Below are positions 7,264 to 14,222 of a DNA stretch of 21,468 nucleotides, in pieces (the stretch's first letter is position 1; every line of letters begins with the position of its first letter). Position numbers and translations under genes: made by a program. Where the stretch lies: contig JALVIB010000079.1 of the NCBI GenBank assembly GCA_027028725.1, positions 1-21,468 on the forward strand, in the 5' to 3' direction. This DNA comes from Candidatus Altimarinota bacterium (GTDB lineage Bacteria; Patescibacteriota; Gracilibacteria; UBA4473). Below the pieces are notes generated by a model. That model did no database searches. It had not been told where the DNA came from and saw nothing but the letters and a program-made list of their open reading frames with translations.

Positions 7264-8922
7264 CTAAACCTCCACTCGCCCGGTAAACAAAATCGCATCG
7301 CCTTTTTTCAAAGATTTGCGCATTTTCGCTAATTTCGCGGGATTTTTTCCATGAAACCTTTTGCCACAAATTTCTTTTCCCTGCTCAGCAAATTCGTCTT
7401 TCAGCCAAAAAACTTCCGCTTTGATTTCCGCGAGTTTAGTAAAAATTTGGCGGTGAATTTTTTCGGAATCTTTCCCCAACTCCAGCAACGGTGTCCCCAC
7501 ATAAACCAATTTCCCACGCCTGTCGCCCGAAGCCTTGGCGGAGGATGAAAATTTCCCCAAATGCTCAATCGCCGCCAGCACTCCATTCGGATTCTGCGAA
7601 TACAAATCTTTTAAAACAAAGCTTCCGTTGGCAGTTTTTTCCACATTTAACGCTTTATCCAAAGGTGGCAAACTTGCTAAATTTTTCGCGAGATTTTTGA
7701 CTTTACAACCTAGTTCACGCGCCACTTCTAACGCTAAAATCGCGTTATCAACAAAAAATTCTCCGCCCCACGGTAAAGTAAACTTTTGTCCGTAGAGCTG
7801 AAAAATCGTTTTATCAATCTCCGCCTGCAAAATTTTTGCAGAATCCCGCGCTGTGCCCCGCAAGGCGGTGGAAATTCCGATTGGCACAGCTTTAATTTTT
7901 TTGTCGGCAAAGATTTCCGCGAGAAATTTGTTATCCGCATTGAAAAAAACTTTTTCACGACAAGCTTCCGCCAACTCAAATTTCCCTTCCACAATATTTT
8001 GTTGCGATCCAAAAAGCGCAATGTGCTGATTATTGATCCCCGTCAAAATCCCAATATCTGGCAACAAAAAATCACAAACCGTCGCAATTTCCCCCTTCCG
8101 ATACGCCCCAATTTCTATTACCAAAAATTTTTGAGAATTTTTTAAGTCCGGACTTGGGGCATTTTTTGTTTTTTTAAGTCCGGACTTGGAATTCTCAAAA
8201 AATTCGCGGGATTTCAAAATCAACCGCGCAATCGCTACTTCGGTATTTTGGTTTTCGGGATTAGTTAAAACAGAATTCTCGCCAAACTCCTTTCGTAAAA
8301 GATGCACCAAAATTTTCCGCGTCGAACTTTTCCCATAACTTCCCGTAATTCCGATAATTTTTATTTCCGAATTTTTCAAGTCCGGACTTGAATCTCCCCC
8401 TTGACAAAGGGGGGTGGTGGGATTTGCCTGCTTGGCTTTTTCAATAATTTCGCGGGCTTTTCGATATAACTTCTTCTTTTTGAAATTAACCGGAATCGCC
8501 GAAATAAAAACCGCCAACGCTGTATAGAGCCACAAAAATCGCTCATAAATCAGAACTTTCCAAGCAAAATCTAAATCGGCAAAATCCCGCGCTGTGCCCC
8601 GCAAGGCGGTGGAAATTTTGCACCACCACGCTTCGGAAGCGCAAGTTTGTGCGAAATAATGGTCTGAAAAATAATCCACAACTACTAAAAATAGGGTGAT
8701 AAAAATTATCAAAATCACTCGTCCTGAAAACTTTGGACGCGGTAAAATCCCGCGAAAAAACCATAAATTCCAAATATCTTTTTTCCCTCCACCAGTGGAA
8801 AAATAGGCTTTAATTCTATCCCAGCGGTATTCGCGTAATTGCCAGTTTTGCAAATGCCACAGCAAAGTGCGAATAAACAAAGCGGTGAAAAAAATCGTTA
8901 AAATTGGTTTTAGAATGTCCAT
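7264..8922 (-). CDS. Membrane-anchored Mur ligase family protein (MurF-like)
   Basis: This is a 552-residue Mur ligase with an added N-terminal membrane region: hydrophobic segments near residues 5-20, 68-85 and 130-146. The ATP site GITGSYGKSSTR (about 190) is followed by NTEVAIARLIL, EIGAYRKGEI and the C-terminal ligase domain (VLKDLYSQNPNGVLAAIEHL, then VYVGTPLLELG). MurF family enzymes add a dipeptide to UDP-MurNAc-tripeptide; the substrate here is inferred. The gene carries at least five in-frame dispersed repeats, at about residues 104-110, 167-181, 246-260, 351-357 and 459-469, all in likely loops or linkers. The ferredoxin gene lies 9 bases upstream and is probably co-transcribed. The stop is TAG. 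Confidence 0.8.
   Translation of the reverse strand: MDILKPILTIFFTALFIRTLLWHLQNWQLREYRWDRIKAYFSTGGGKKDIWNLWFFRGILPRPKFSGRVILIIFITLFLVVVDYFSDHYFAQTCASEAWWCKISTALRGTARDFADLDFAWKVLIYERFLWLYTALAVFISAIPVNFKKKKLYRKAREIIEKAKQANPTTPLCQGGDSSPDLKNSEIKIIGITGSYGKSSTRKILVHLLRKEFGENSVLTNPENQNTEVAIARLILKSREFFENSKSGLKKTKNAPSPDLKNSQKFLVIEIGAYRKGEIATVCDFLLPDIGILTGINNQHIALFGSQQNIVEGKFELAEACREKVFFNADNKFLAEIFADKKIKAVPIGISTALRGTARDSAKILQAEIDKTIFQLYGQKFTLPWGGEFFVDNAILALEVARELGCKVKNLAKNLASLPPLDKALNVEKTANGSFVLKDLYSQNPNGVLAAIEHLGKFSSSAKASGDRRGKLVYVGTPLLELGKDSEKIHRQIFTKLAEIKAEVFWLKDEFAEQGKEICGKRFHGKNPAKLAKMRKSLKKGDAILFTGRVEV
7517..7546 (-). repeat. CCGAAGCCTTGGCGG-type dispersed repeat inside the Mur gene
   Basis: CGCC..., CGAAGCCTTGGCGG and GAGGA form an imperfect palindrome. 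On the coding strand it supplies SSSAKASGDRRG between a helix and the strand LVYVG. Repeats of this type are common in CPR and other genomes, from memory. Confidence 0.5.
7841..7878 (-). repeat. Motif split by in-frame 21-bp palindromic core (Mur gene, copy a)
   Basis: GAATCCCGCG (7841-7850) and AAATT (from 7872) flank a 21-bp core (7851-7871), CTGTGCCCCGC plus AAG plus GCGGTGG. The peptide is TALRGTARD. It is identical to the core at 8592-8612. Confidence 0.8.
8128..8214 (-). repeat. Diverged AAGTCCGGACTT pair in frame inside the Mur gene
   Basis: Two AAGTCCGGACTT palindromes (8144-8155, 8176-8187) lie 32 bases apart, inside outer arms TTTTTGAGAATT and AATTCTCAAAAA. The right end abuts a motif (core 8205). 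It looks like a diverged relative of the 107-bp element. It encodes about 28 residues, including SPDLKNSQK, between ARLIL and the strand FLVIEIGAY. Confidence 0.7.
8378..8422 (-). repeat. AAGTCCGGACTT palindrome joined to a G/C-run palindrome (Mur gene)
   Basis: AAGTCCGGACTT (8378-8389) is followed by CCCCC, TTGACAAA, GGGGGG and GGTGGG. The composite encodes NPTTPLCQGGDSSPDLKN, directly before the strand that leads into the ATP-binding loop. Confidence 0.65.
8581..8619 (-). repeat. Motif split by in-frame 21-bp palindromic core (Mur gene, copy b)
   Basis: AAAATCCCGCG (8581-8591) and AAATTTT (8613-8619) restore a perfect motif when the 21 bp at 8592-8612 are removed. It is the cleanest example of the nested arrangement. 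The peptide is TALRGTARD between two hydrophobic segments. Confidence 0.85.
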
Positions 8923-8931
8923 GTAAAAAAA

Positions 8932-9210
8932 TTATAAAATTTTCGCCGCTTTTATCGGATCCATTTTTTTGTGAAAAGTCGTTTTTCCGTCTTTTTCTTC
9001 CACTACAATTGGTCCTTCTGCGCACATTCCCCGACACGGACACGACTCTATAACCGTTTTTTTCGCGCTGCGCCCCGCTCCGCGGTGGGGATTTCTGTCC
9101 ATTTCCGCTTCCAGTCTTTCCAAAATAAATTTCCCCACTCCGCCACAATGCCGTCCATGGCAAACTTTCAAAACTCGTCCTTTCTTTTTTTGGTCGTCTT
9201 TATTTTTCAT
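8932..9210 (-). CDS. Small thioredoxin-fold [2Fe-2S] ferredoxin
   Basis: The 92-residue protein resembles the thioredoxin-like [2Fe-2S] ferredoxins and the NuoE C-terminal domain. Cluster ligands are likely C17 and C22 (VCHGRHC) with two of the cysteines in SCPCRGMCAEGP (about residues 57-63). The CRGMCAEGPIVV segment is the family's most typical feature. Residues about 41-48 (RGAGRSA) come from the 21-bp repeat core and widen the loop between the cysteine pairs. Its electron partner is unknown. It is the first gene of a probable operon with the Mur ligase, and its start lies 41 bases from the divergent mutM start. Confidence 0.8.
   Translation of the reverse strand: MKNKDDQKKKGRVLKVCHGRHCGGVGKFILERLEAEMDRNPHRGAGRSAKKTVIESCPCRGMCAEGPIVVEEKDGKTTFHKKMDPIKAAKIL
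9061..9095 (-). repeat. Motif split by in-frame 21-bp palindromic core (ferredoxin gene)
   Basis: TTTCGCG (9061-9067) and GGATTTC flank the 21-bp core 9068-9088. The core is identical to that in miaB and is read in the same frame, giving NPHRGAGRSAK in both proteins. Confidence 0.8.
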
Positions 9211-9251
9211 TTAATAAAAGTATTATTTCCCGCGAAAATTCTATCATAAAA

Positions 9252-10145
9252 ATGCCTGAACTGCCAGAAGTTGAAACAATCCGTCGCGGACTTAAAGCTA
9301 ATATTTTGCATAAAAAAATCACCAAAGTTGAAGTTTTGAAGCCGAAACTTATCAAAGCCGATTTAGCAGAATTTCGCGGGATTTTGACCGGTAACTCTTT
9401 TGCAAATATCCAAAGAATTGGGAAACTTTTAATTTTTGAGTTAAATTCTCCCCCTGACAAGGGAGAGCGAGAGGGGGGTGTTAAAAAATTTCTCCTCATC
9501 CATCTCAAAATGACTGGACAATTAATTTGGCAAAAAGGTCGCGAAAAAATTATGGGCGGACACTACGAACCGCATCAAAGCTACGAATTTCCCAATAAAT
9601 ATTCGCATGTGATTTTTGATTTTGCGGATGGCGGACAACTTTTTTTCAATGATTTGCGCCAATTCGGATACTTGAAAATTGTTGATGAACAAGAATTAGC
9701 AGAAATTCGCGGGAAATACGGAATTGAGCCAGGAACGGACGATTACACTTGGGAAAATTTTCGCGGGGTTTTAGTTAAACGGCACAAAATGGTACTGAAA
9801 GCGTTTCTTTTGAACCAGCAAATCATCGCGGGGCTGGGAAATATTTATGTTGATGAGGCCTGTTTTCGTAGCCAAATTTTGCCAACGCGTAAAGTGGGCA
9901 GTTTAAGCGACAAAGAAGCAAAATTATTGTTTGAAAAAATTCGCGAAATTATCGCCGAAGCGGTAGAAATGGGCGGAACAACTTTCCGAAATTACCGCGA
10001 CGCGCTCGGTGGAAAGGGGAATTTTACGGACAAATTGCAAGTTTACGGACGAGCGGGACAACCTTGCCTGATTTGCGGAACACCTATTGAAAAAATCAAA
10101 CTCGCCGGTCGGGGGACTCATTTTTGTCCGAAGTGTCAGAGATAA
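9252..10145 (+). CDS. mutM: Formamidopyrimidine-DNA glycosylase
   Basis: A bifunctional base-excision repair enzyme that removes 8-oxoguanine and formamidopyrimidines and nicks the strand. The catalytic N-terminus is MPELPEVETIRRGL, with P2 as the nucleophile and E3 conserved. A beta-sandwich domain leads to GLGNIYVDEACF and a C-terminal zinc finger with C272, C275, C292 and C295. It has 297 residues, longer than the usual 270-280. The extra residues include 66-78 (NSPPDKGEREGG), an in-frame G/C-run palindrome between LIFEL and FLLIHLKMTGQL, a place that in relatives is a short turn. Three motif copies (9375, 9708, 9762) also lie in frame. The TAA stop opens a perfect motif. Confidence 0.95.
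   Translation: MPELPEVETIRRGLKANILHKKITKVEVLKPKLIKADLAEFRGILTGNSFANIQRIGKLLIFELNSPPDKGEREGGVKKFLLIHLKMTGQLIWQKGREKIMGGHYEPHQSYEFPNKYSHVIFDFADGGQLFFNDLRQFGYLKIVDEQELAEIRGKYGIEPGTDDYTWENFRGVLVKRHKMVLKAFLLNQQIIAGLGNIYVDEACFRSQILPTRKVGSLSDKEAKLLFEKIREIIAEAVEMGGTTFRNYRDALGGKGNFTDKLQVYGRAGQPCLICGTPIEKIKLAGRGTHFCPKCQR
9448..9484 (+). repeat. G/C-run palindrome family copy inside mutM
   Basis: CTCCCCCTGACAAGGGAGAG and GAGGGGGGTG show the three-run design: a C-run that can pair with either of two G-runs. The copy is in frame and free of stop codons. Confidence 0.7.
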
Positions 10146-10161
10146 AATTTCGCGGGATTTT
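10143..10161 (+). repeat. Stop-anchored motif after mutM
   Basis: TAAAATTTCGCGGGATTTT, of which the first three bases are the stop codon. It is identical to the junctions after the lysine-rich unknown, serS and the S41 protease. Confidence 0.8.
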
Positions 10162-10194
10162 GCCTTATTCTCGTTTAGAAAATTAGGCAATTTG

Positions 10195-10203
10195 TGCTAT
10201 AAT
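10195..10203 (+). promoter_or_regulatory. Extended -10 promoter of the Fic gene
   Basis: TGCTATAAT is a perfect extended -10. It ends 20 bases before the ATG. The -35 region (TTTAGA near 10174) is weak, as is common for extended -10 promoters. Confidence 0.6.
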
Positions 10204-10223
10204 ATTGAAAATTATCAAGAATT

Positions 10224-11105
10224 ATGAGTAATTCTAAAATATCTATTCGATTTTTTAATGACCGAGAGGTGCGAGCTGTCTGGGATAAAAAAAACGCGAA
10301 ATGGTGGTTTTCTGTTTTGGATATTGTTGCTGTTCTAACCGATCAAGACGACTATCAAAAGACGCGAAATTATTGGAAATATCTGAAAGCTAAATTAAAG
10401 AAAGAGAAAAACGAGTTGGTTAGTGGCACTACCCAACTGAAACTTGTCGCAAAAGATGGCAAAAAATATTTAACCGATATGCTAGACTATGAGGGGATTA
10501 TTGCTTTGGGGAAAGAATTTCCTAGTAAAAAAGCTAATCGTTTTCTAGAATGGTTTACGAATAGTCCTGAAAGTATTGATGGCAAAAGTAAAACAAAGGC
10601 TTATGCTTTATTTGAAAGTTCTCTTATTGACGATATTGAAGTAGGAACTATTCAAGGTTTACAACAAATACATGCCTATTTATTCGGTGGATTATATGAT
10701 TTCGCGGGAAAAATTAGACAAAAAAATATCTCGAAAGGTGGGTTTAAATTCGCAACAGCTCGTTTTTTAGATGAAACTTTGCAAAAAATTGAAGCTCTCC
10801 CTGAAACGACTTTTGATGAAATTATTGATAAATACATCGAAATGAATATTGCTCATCCTTTTTTAGAAGGGAATGGTCGAGCGACTCGAATTTGGCTAGA
10901 TTTAATTTTGAAAAAGAATCTGAAAAAATGTGTTGATTGGAGCAAAATTAGCAAACATGACTATATGAATTCTATGAAATTGAGTCCAACTAATAGCAAT
11001 GTTTTAAAATCGCTTTTAAGAAATGCTTTAACTACTAAAATTAACGACCGCGAAACTTTTATGAAAGGTATTGATTATTCTTATTATTACGAAGAAGAAG
11101 ACTAA
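10224..11105 (+). CDS. Bro-N-like/Fic domain protein, predicted AMP transferase
   Basis: Fic enzymes usually transfer AMP from ATP to a hydroxyl of a target protein. The protein has 293 residues. Residues about 5-110 resemble the Bro-N-like domain found fused to Fic (FNDREVRAVWDKKNAKWWFS, then EFPSKKANRFLEWF). The Fic domain follows (about 130-260), with the intact active-site motif HPFLEGNGR at 211-219 and R222. Near the C-terminus, SYYYE (286-290) fits the [S/T]-x3-E pattern of the inhibitory helix of class III Fic proteins, so the enzyme is probably self-inhibited. No partner antitoxin gene is adjacent. The target is unknown. One motif copy at 10703 falls within DFAGKI, which is also natural for the family. 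Confidence 0.88.
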   Translation: MSNSKISIRFFNDREVRAVWDKKNAKWWFSVLDIVAVLTDQDDYQKTRNYWKYLKAKLKKEKNELVSGTTQLKLVAKDGKKYLTDMLDYEGIIALGKEFPSKKANRFLEWFTNSPESIDGKSKTKAYALFESSLIDDIEVGTIQGLQQIHAYLFGGLYDFAGKIRQKNISKGGFKFATARFLDETLQKIEALPETTFDEIIDKYIEMNIAHPFLEGNGRATRIWLDLILKKNLKKCVDWSKISKHDYMNSMKLSPTNSNVLKSLLRNALTTKINDRETFMKGIDYSYYYEEED

Positions 11106-11122
11106 AAAAAATTCGCGAAATT

Positions 11123-12244
11123 TTACCTCAATTTCTTCGCCAAACGATAAACCCAATACCAAAATTTATCAAAAACAATTTCCACTCCGGGACGATAAGT
11201 TTTGCGGTATCCACCAAATTTCCATTTGAATTCGGAAATTCCCGCATACGGATGATTGGGTTCGTTTTCGGGGGCAATTCCGAGAAAATCATAAGTCTTG
11301 CAACCGCGTTTTTTCGCGAAATTTATCATATACCACTGTAAACCATACGGAGCCATCAAATTGCGATATTGCTTATCAGAAGTGGACGCCCCGAAATAAT
11401 AAATCGCCTTGTCGCCACAAAAAGTAGAAATCGCTGTAGCAATTCGTTTCCCTTCAAATTCCGCGAAAAAAAGCACCGCATACTTATCCAGACTTTTTAC
11501 AAAAGACTTGTAATAACTCTTTTGATGCCCACTAAACCCATCACGACTAGTTGTTTCGTTGCTTAAATTGTAAAAATCATCTAAATCTTGATCCGTCATT
11601 TCGTTCGGCAAAATCCCGCGAAATTTTACTCCTTTTTTTGTTGCTAACTTAATATTGTAGCGACCTTTTCGCTTCATTTCGGCTAAAAGTTGTTCGTCTG
11701 TTTTGGTTAAATCCAATTCCAAAGTATCGGTCGGCTGATAGTTTTGTGTCGCCGGACGAGCCGAAAAATTCGCTTGTCCTGAGCTTGTCGAAAGGGCGAA
11801 AATATCTTTGTCTCCTATTTCAAGACACGGATCAAGACGCCAAAAAAGCCCTTTTTCGCGAGTTATTAAAATTTCGCGGGATTTTTCCAACAAAAATTTA
11901 ACCGCTTCTTCTTGCCCATCCGCAAAAACCGGCCCGCGCGCCGAATACCACCAAAATTTGTTGAAAAAACCGGTTTCCATCTTGACTGCAAAGACTGTCG
12001 CCAAAATTTCGCCACCGCCTTGCGGGGCGTGGCGAGATTTTTTATCCCGCACACCAAATCCGTAAACCGGTCCGCGTCCCGGAATAGATTCTTGTAGTTT
12101 TTTGAAATCCGAAATCTGATGAATTGAACCTCGCTGATTAGCTATAACAAAGTCGTCCCATTCTTTTTGCAAGTCATTTGTAAATTCAAAAAACTCAAAA
12201 TTTCGTCTTTCGACTTCGCTCAAGATAAACTTGTTTTTAGTCAT
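11123..12244 (-). CDS. FemAB-like peptidyltransferase
   Basis: FemX/FemAB-family GNAT-fold enzymes add amino acids from aminoacyl-tRNA to peptidoglycan peptides. The 373-residue protein shows the family's first half (WDDFVIANQRGSIHQISD), the region MKRKGRYNIKLATKKGV (about 188-204), and the C-terminal signature FLGIAPENEPNHPYAGISEF with KWKFGG. Three dispersed repeats are in frame: residues 4-13 (FILSEVERR), 71-77 (HAPQGGG) and about 149-157 (ALSTSSGQ). The gene begins 4 bases after fecR and probably shares its transcript. The amino acid and acceptor are unknown, and the true start could lie downstream of the N-terminal repeat. Confidence 0.88.
   Translation of the reverse strand: MTKNKFILSEVERRNFEFFEFTNDLQKEWDDFVIANQRGSIHQISDFKKLQESIPGRGPVYGFGVRDKKSRHAPQGGGEILATVFAVKMETGFFNKFWWYSARGPVFADGQEEAVKFLLEKSREILITREKGLFWRLDPCLEIGDKDIFALSTSSGQANFSARPATQNYQPTDTLELDLTKTDEQLLAEMKRKGRYNIKLATKKGVKFRGILPNEMTDQDLDDFYNLSNETTSRDGFSGHQKSYYKSFVKSLDKYAVLFFAEFEGKRIATAISTFCGDKAIYYFGASTSDKQYRNLMAPYGLQWYMINFAKKRGCKTYDFLGIAPENEPNHPYAGISEFKWKFGGYRKTYRPGVEIVFDKFWYWVYRLAKKLR
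11765..11804 (-). repeat. CTGAGCTTGTCGAAAGG-type repeat inside femAB
   Basis: AAAAATTCGC (11765-11774) and GCGAAAAT (from 11797) flank a palindrome-like CCTGAGCTTGTCGAAAGG. This is a third kind of insert near a motif-like site. Repeats of this CTGAGC/TTCGAC kind are widespread in bacterial genomes, from memory. Confidence 0.5.
12003..12042 (-). repeat. Motif split by in-frame 21-bp palindromic core (femAB)
   Basis: AAAATTTCGC (12003-12012) and GAGATTTTT (from 12034) flank the 21-bp core 12013-12033. The peptide is RHAPQGGGE. The core is the AAG-loop version, read in the same frame as the two RRAPQGGG copies in the S41 protease. Confidence 0.8.
12199..12231 (-). repeat. CTTCGCTCAAG-type repeat at the start of femAB
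   Basis: GTCTTTCGACTTCGCTCAAG (12205-12224) follows AAATTTC. It is the partner form of the repeat at 11773 and encodes LSEVERR near the N-terminus, so the start region of femAB is partly repeat-derived. Confidence 0.5.
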
Positions 12245-12248
12245 TTTT

Positions 12249-13769
12249 TTAAAGTTCGAGCGGAGTATAAATAATTTTTATCGAAGAGGAAGCTTTTTTG
12301 CCGTCCGGTCCATACGCTACCACTTCGTAAACATTTTCTCCTTTTTTCATGTTCCCGTATTTAGCGTTGGCGATGTAGGAAAAGTCTGTGTCGCCCGGCT
12401 TAAATTTCCGTAATTGAAAGCCATTTACTTCCACGCGATTTGTTTTGGGATCAACAATTCCCGAAATAACCACCACCTCACTTGAAGTCTGGTAAGCATC
12501 ATTAGGATTTAGGCGAACCGGTTTCAGAATTTCCGGTGCTTTAAAAGTGTTGAGCGCATCAAGTTTGCGAACTTCTAAATCGCGAAAATTTCGCGAAACA
12601 TCGCCACTTTTCGTTGTATTAAATCCGTCGTAAAAAATGGTGATCTCGGCTGGTTTGGACTCTTTCCCGTCCCGCCGAATCGCCTTAACTCTATATTTAT
12701 TTTCTCCCGGCACCATTGTCCCAAACTTCCGACTCGCGAAATAACTCCACTTGCGGTCGCCCGGCTGGAATTTTGTCAAAGTGTAGCCATTCACAGAAAC
12801 TTGAAAAATTTTCTCAGGAACAGTTCCGCTAATAGTCACCAAATCTTGATCCGCCGGAATATGAACGCCGTTCTCTGGCTCTAAAATTGTTGGCGATTCA
12901 ATCTCAGGATCAACTAAATCACTTTCATCCGGACTTTTCACTTTTTTCATTGATTTTTCAATTTCCCCGCGAATTTTTGCGGCCTCCTGTGGCTTAAATT
13001 GCTCCAAATTTTCTAAATTCCACTCTGATTGAATGAAATCTGTATCGTTAGTTTCTAAGACAATATCACCCGCCTCGGCTTTGTCGTAAGTTGTATCATC
13101 TACAACGAGTTTCTGCCCTTCCCCGATAACAATATTTTTTGCTTTTTTGGTTGCCGGATCGTAAACATCAACATCAACTTTTCCGTGAATTAAGCGGATT
13201 ATGTCTTTGTTTTCCGAAGTGTGGATATCAAAAATTGTCCCGCGTGCATAGGTTTTGGAATTTTTCGCGGAAATTACGAACGACGAGCTTTCGTCTTGAA
13301 AATCATCTTCCACAACTTTTGTCCAAATTTCCCCTTTATTCAAGGCGATTTCAATGTTTTTCTGCCCTTCGTCGTTTTGTAAAAGTTTGGTAAACAAAAT
13401 TTCGGTTTCCGGTTTGAGAAAAAGCGTACTTCCCAAAACATTCACCGCTACAACTCCGTTCCCGCCTGTTTTTAACTTATCTCCCTGCAATAATTTTTGT
13501 CCTGAAAGTGCTTTGGTCCACAATTCCTCTTCTGTACCACCCAAAGCAAATTCGGCAGTTCCTTCTTTGACTTCAATCGTCGCCTCGGCGGAATCCGCGA
13601 TATCATTTCCCGCGAAAAAACCAACTACTTTGAAACCCAGCCAACCGACAAAAGCCAGCCCAATCAAGAAAGTAATCAGTGGTTTATAGTTTTTCCCGCC
13701 TCGTCGAGAATAATTGCGACGATAAGAAGAATAAGATCTTGGCCGATAACGACTTCTTTGCAAAGACAT
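12249..13769 (-). CDS. FecR-domain protein with tandem Ig-like repeats
   Basis: A bitopic envelope protein of 506 residues. An Arg/Tyr/Ser-rich basic N-terminus (1-25) is followed by one transmembrane helix (about 29-48, FLIGLAFVGWLGFKVVGFF), a FecR domain (about 60-215, with GDKLKTGGNGVVAVNVLG and YARGTIFDIHT) and two homologous repeats near residues 300-375 and 430-503. Each repeat has I-S-G, VNG, KF-x-PGD, SY, GEN-x-Y-V and a final YDG or YTP, like bacterial Ig-like domains. The frame stays open upstream to 13985, but the 5' part is repeat-derived. I chose ATG 13769 because a -10 lies 7 bases before it. Its function is structural or sensory by inference; no sigma factor gene is adjacent. 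Confidence 0.85.
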   Translation of the reverse strand: MSLQRSRYRPRSYSSYRRNYSRRGGKNYKPLITFLIGLAFVGWLGFKVVGFFAGNDIADSAEATIEVKEGTAEFALGGTEEELWTKALSGQKLLQGDKLKTGGNGVVAVNVLGSTLFLKPETEILFTKLLQNDEGQKNIEIALNKGEIWTKVVEDDFQDESSSFVISAKNSKTYARGTIFDIHTSENKDIIRLIHGKVDVDVYDPATKKAKNIVIGEGQKLVVDDTTYDKAEAGDIVLETNDTDFIQSEWNLENLEQFKPQEAAKIRGEIEKSMKKVKSPDESDLVDPEIESPTILEPENGVHIPADQDLVTISGTVPEKIFQVSVNGYTLTKFQPGDRKWSYFASRKFGTMVPGENKYRVKAIRRDGKESKPAEITIFYDGFNTTKSGDVSRNFRDLEVRKLDALNTFKAPEILKPVRLNPNDAYQTSSEVVVISGIVDPKTNRVEVNGFQLRKFKPGDTDFSYIANAKYGNMKKGENVYEVVAYGPDGKKASSSIKIIYTPLEL

Positions 13770-13776
13770 CAAGTCG

Positions 13777-13804
13777 ATTTTGCTAAAATCCAACGAATTG
13801 TCAA
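13777..13804 (-). promoter_or_regulatory. Promoter of fecR-femAB, predicted leaderless
   Basis: On the minus strand, consensus TTGACA (13804-13799), a 16-base spacer and CAAAAT (13782-13777) precede the ATG by exactly 7 bases. This supports the short start at 13769. Confidence 0.55.
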
Positions 13805-13812
13805 TTTTTTGT

Positions 13813-13920
13813 AAATTTCGCGGGATTTTAACATATGAAAAAACAAGTCCGGACTTGGCACAGGATAAAAAGTTTTTTAAGTCCGGACTTAAGTTTTTTC
13901 TGAAAATCCCGCGAAATTTT
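13813..13920 (-). repeat. 108-bp element with terminal inverted motifs, copy 2
   Basis: The element is opposite in orientation to 2421-2527. It carries AAATTTCGCGGGATTTT at one end, its inverse at the other, and AAGTCCGGACTT at 13845-13856 and 13879-13890 (again 34 bases apart). Alignment by eye shows about eight differences and one or two single-base gaps from copy 1. It lies between the divergent fecR and antitoxin promoters rather than at gene ends. Confidence 0.8.
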
Positions 13921-13922
13921 CC

Positions 13923-13956
13923 TTGAAACGATTCACAAAATGATATACAATTTGTG
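13923..13956 (+). promoter_or_regulatory. Toxin-antitoxin promoter with overlapping operator
   Basis: TTGAAA (13923-13928), a 17-base spacer and TACAAT (13946-13951) form a good promoter. The inverted repeat CACAAA (13934-13939) and TTTGTG (13951-13956) spans the -10. This is the expected place for autorepression by the antitoxin, but binding is inferred. Confidence 0.55.
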
Positions 13957-13979
13957 TGACATTTTGACAAACTAAATAA

Positions 13980-14222
13980 ATGCAAGTGAAAACAATTGGC
14001 GTTCGAGATTTTCGCGGGAATTTTACGAAATTAGCCAAAAATTCGCGGAAAAATCACACTATTTTTTTGGTAACCCATCACAAAAAGCCTTTATACGAAG
14101 TTCGCCCGTGTTTCAATGAAAGTGTTGAAATTGACGAAGTTGATTTGGCTCACTTGCACGCCGTAGAAAAGAATCTTTCTTTTTGGAACGATGATGCTGA
14201 TGACAATATTTTTAAAGCATGA
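13980..14222 (+). CDS. Phd/YefM-type antitoxin
   Basis: An 80-residue protein. The N-terminal part (VKTIGVRDFRGNFTKLAKNS, then IFLVTHHKKPLYEVRP) has the Phd/YefM DNA-binding layout: a strand, a helix, and a strand with a conserved K-P. The C-terminal 25 residues are acidic and likely disordered until bound to toxin. It would neutralise the MazF-like toxin and repress the promoter. The TGA stop overlaps the toxin ATG as ATGA, implying translational coupling. A motif core at 14013 lies in the DFRG codons. Confidence 0.8.
   Translation: MQVKTIGVRDFRGNFTKLAKNSRKNHTIFLVTHHKKPLYEVRPCFNESVEIDEVDLAHLHAVEKNLSFWNDDADDNIFKA

Noticed and set aside
13770..13985. A 72-residue N-terminal extension of the FecR-domain protein
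   Set aside because: This part translates the 108-bp repeat and overlaps the toxin-antitoxin promoter. A leaderless promoter supports the shorter start.
98..14222. Recoding of UGA as glycine, as in Gracilibacteria and Absconditabacteria
   Set aside because: No long housekeeping frame contains an in-frame TGA; glycine uses GGN codons, and TGA ends the ftsB-like and antitoxin genes plausibly.
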